Below are positions 5,243 through 5,409 of a stretch of DNA of 5,409 bases, in pieces. Within the stretch, counting starts at the first letter, position 1. Every line of letters begins with the position of its first letter. The DNA is from an uncultured Ruminococcus sp. (lineage in GTDB: Bacteria > Bacillota > Clostridia > Oscillospirales > CAG-272): positions 1-5,409 of the forward strand of contig CACYZS010000149.1 of the NCBI GenBank assembly GCA_902778985.1, given 5' to 3'. The position numbers and the translations under genes are program-made. The notes under the pieces were generated by a model. The model had not been told where the DNA came from. It was given only the letters and a program-made list of their open reading frames with translations, and searched no databases.

Positions 5243-5409
5243 TTCGGTTCTCCTTTGCTTTCGTCGTCCGATCCCGGCGCGAACCGGAAATCTTTTTCGG
5301 TAAAACGGTATTTCTTATCGCAGAAACGGCACTCCGCCGTAAGTTCACGCTTGCCGTTCTCCTTCTCCTCTTCGTCGAAGAGTTCGAGAACCTTTTTCGC
5401 CCCGAGCGA
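5239..5409 (-). CDS. hslO: Hsp33-type redox-regulated chaperone HslO (C-terminal 56 residues, cut by window edge)
   Basis: Read from the right edge on the - strand, the frame gives 56 residues before TGA. The segment contains AECRFCDKKYRFTEKDF, which matches the second CxxC half of the Hsp33 zinc site and the aromatic-acidic stretch that follows it (CxFCxxxYxF). It is preceded by SLGAKKVLELFDEEEKENG, similar to the region leading to that site in HslO. Hsp33 is a cytoplasmic holdase switched on when its four zinc-binding cysteines are oxidised. The first cysteine pair and the start lie outside the window. The stop codon overlaps the pfp start (ATGA), and the pfp ribosome binding site lies inside this frame, indicating coupled translation. 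A highly charged tail (SDDESKGEPK) ends the protein. The alternative is another small CxxC zinc-ribbon protein, but HslO fits best. Confidence 0.8.
   Translation of the reverse strand, partial: SLGAKKVLELFDEEEKENGKRELTAECRFCDKKYRFTEKDFRFAPGSDDESKGEPK
5250..5256 (-). promoter_or_regulatory. Ribosome binding site of pfp
   Basis: AAAGGAG on the - strand lies seven bases before ATG 5242 and inside the 3' end of hslO. It supports that start and translation coupled to hslO. Confidence 0.85.

Noticed and set aside
5139..5348. 69-codon open frame on the - strand across the hslO/pfp junction
   Set aside because: Arg/Lys-rich shadow spanning two better supported frames.

Overview
The window looks like a bacterial chromosome segment from a GC-rich, low-redundancy genome, most likely an uncultured Clostridia-type member of the Bacillota. 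The support is indirect: strong purine-rich Shine-Dalgarno sites, a MurG with the GGTAGHINP and HESN forms of its motifs that I associate with Clostridia, a pyrophosphate-type phosphofructokinase and an Hsp33-type redox chaperone. I cannot name a genus from sequence alone.

Layout. Bases 2-2631 on the + strand hold a compact division and cell-wall (dcw) block: the C-terminal third of mraY, then ftsW one base after the mraY stop, then murG 16 bases after ftsW. A 150-base AT-rich gap (2632-2781) follows, with a good sigma-A-type promoter, a DnaA-box-like 9-mer and small dyads. Then comes ftsZ (2782-3858) with a strong ribosome binding site. A rho-independent terminator (about 3949-3980) closes the + strand block. 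Facing it on the - strand is a two-gene unit, hslO (C-terminus only, entering from the right edge) and a PPi-dependent phosphofructokinase gene, coupled by an ATGA overlap.

How the genes work together. MraY makes lipid I, MurG converts it to lipid II, FtsW polymerises lipid II at the septum, and FtsZ forms the ring that directs this synthesis. murD, normally between mraY and ftsW, is absent, as are murB, murC, ftsQ/divIB and ftsA between murG and ftsZ.

Main observation. The ftsZ reading frame stops at UGA (3856-3858) after the acidic linker and lacks the conserved C-terminal peptide that binds FtsA or SepF. That peptide is present immediately downstream in the +1 frame (3857-3916: EDEIDLDDILSILNKPRRQ then TAA). 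The junction reads CTT TGA A, the same CUU-UGA slip codon and stop used by the programmed +1 frameshift of prfB (release factor 2). Either ftsZ is expressed by a prfB-like +1 frameshift, or the sequence carries a one-base insertion (real mutation or assembly error). The absence of a G-rich Shine-Dalgarno-like stimulator upstream argues for caution. A second oddity is that FtsW has Phe where SEDS polymerases normally carry the catalytic Asp.
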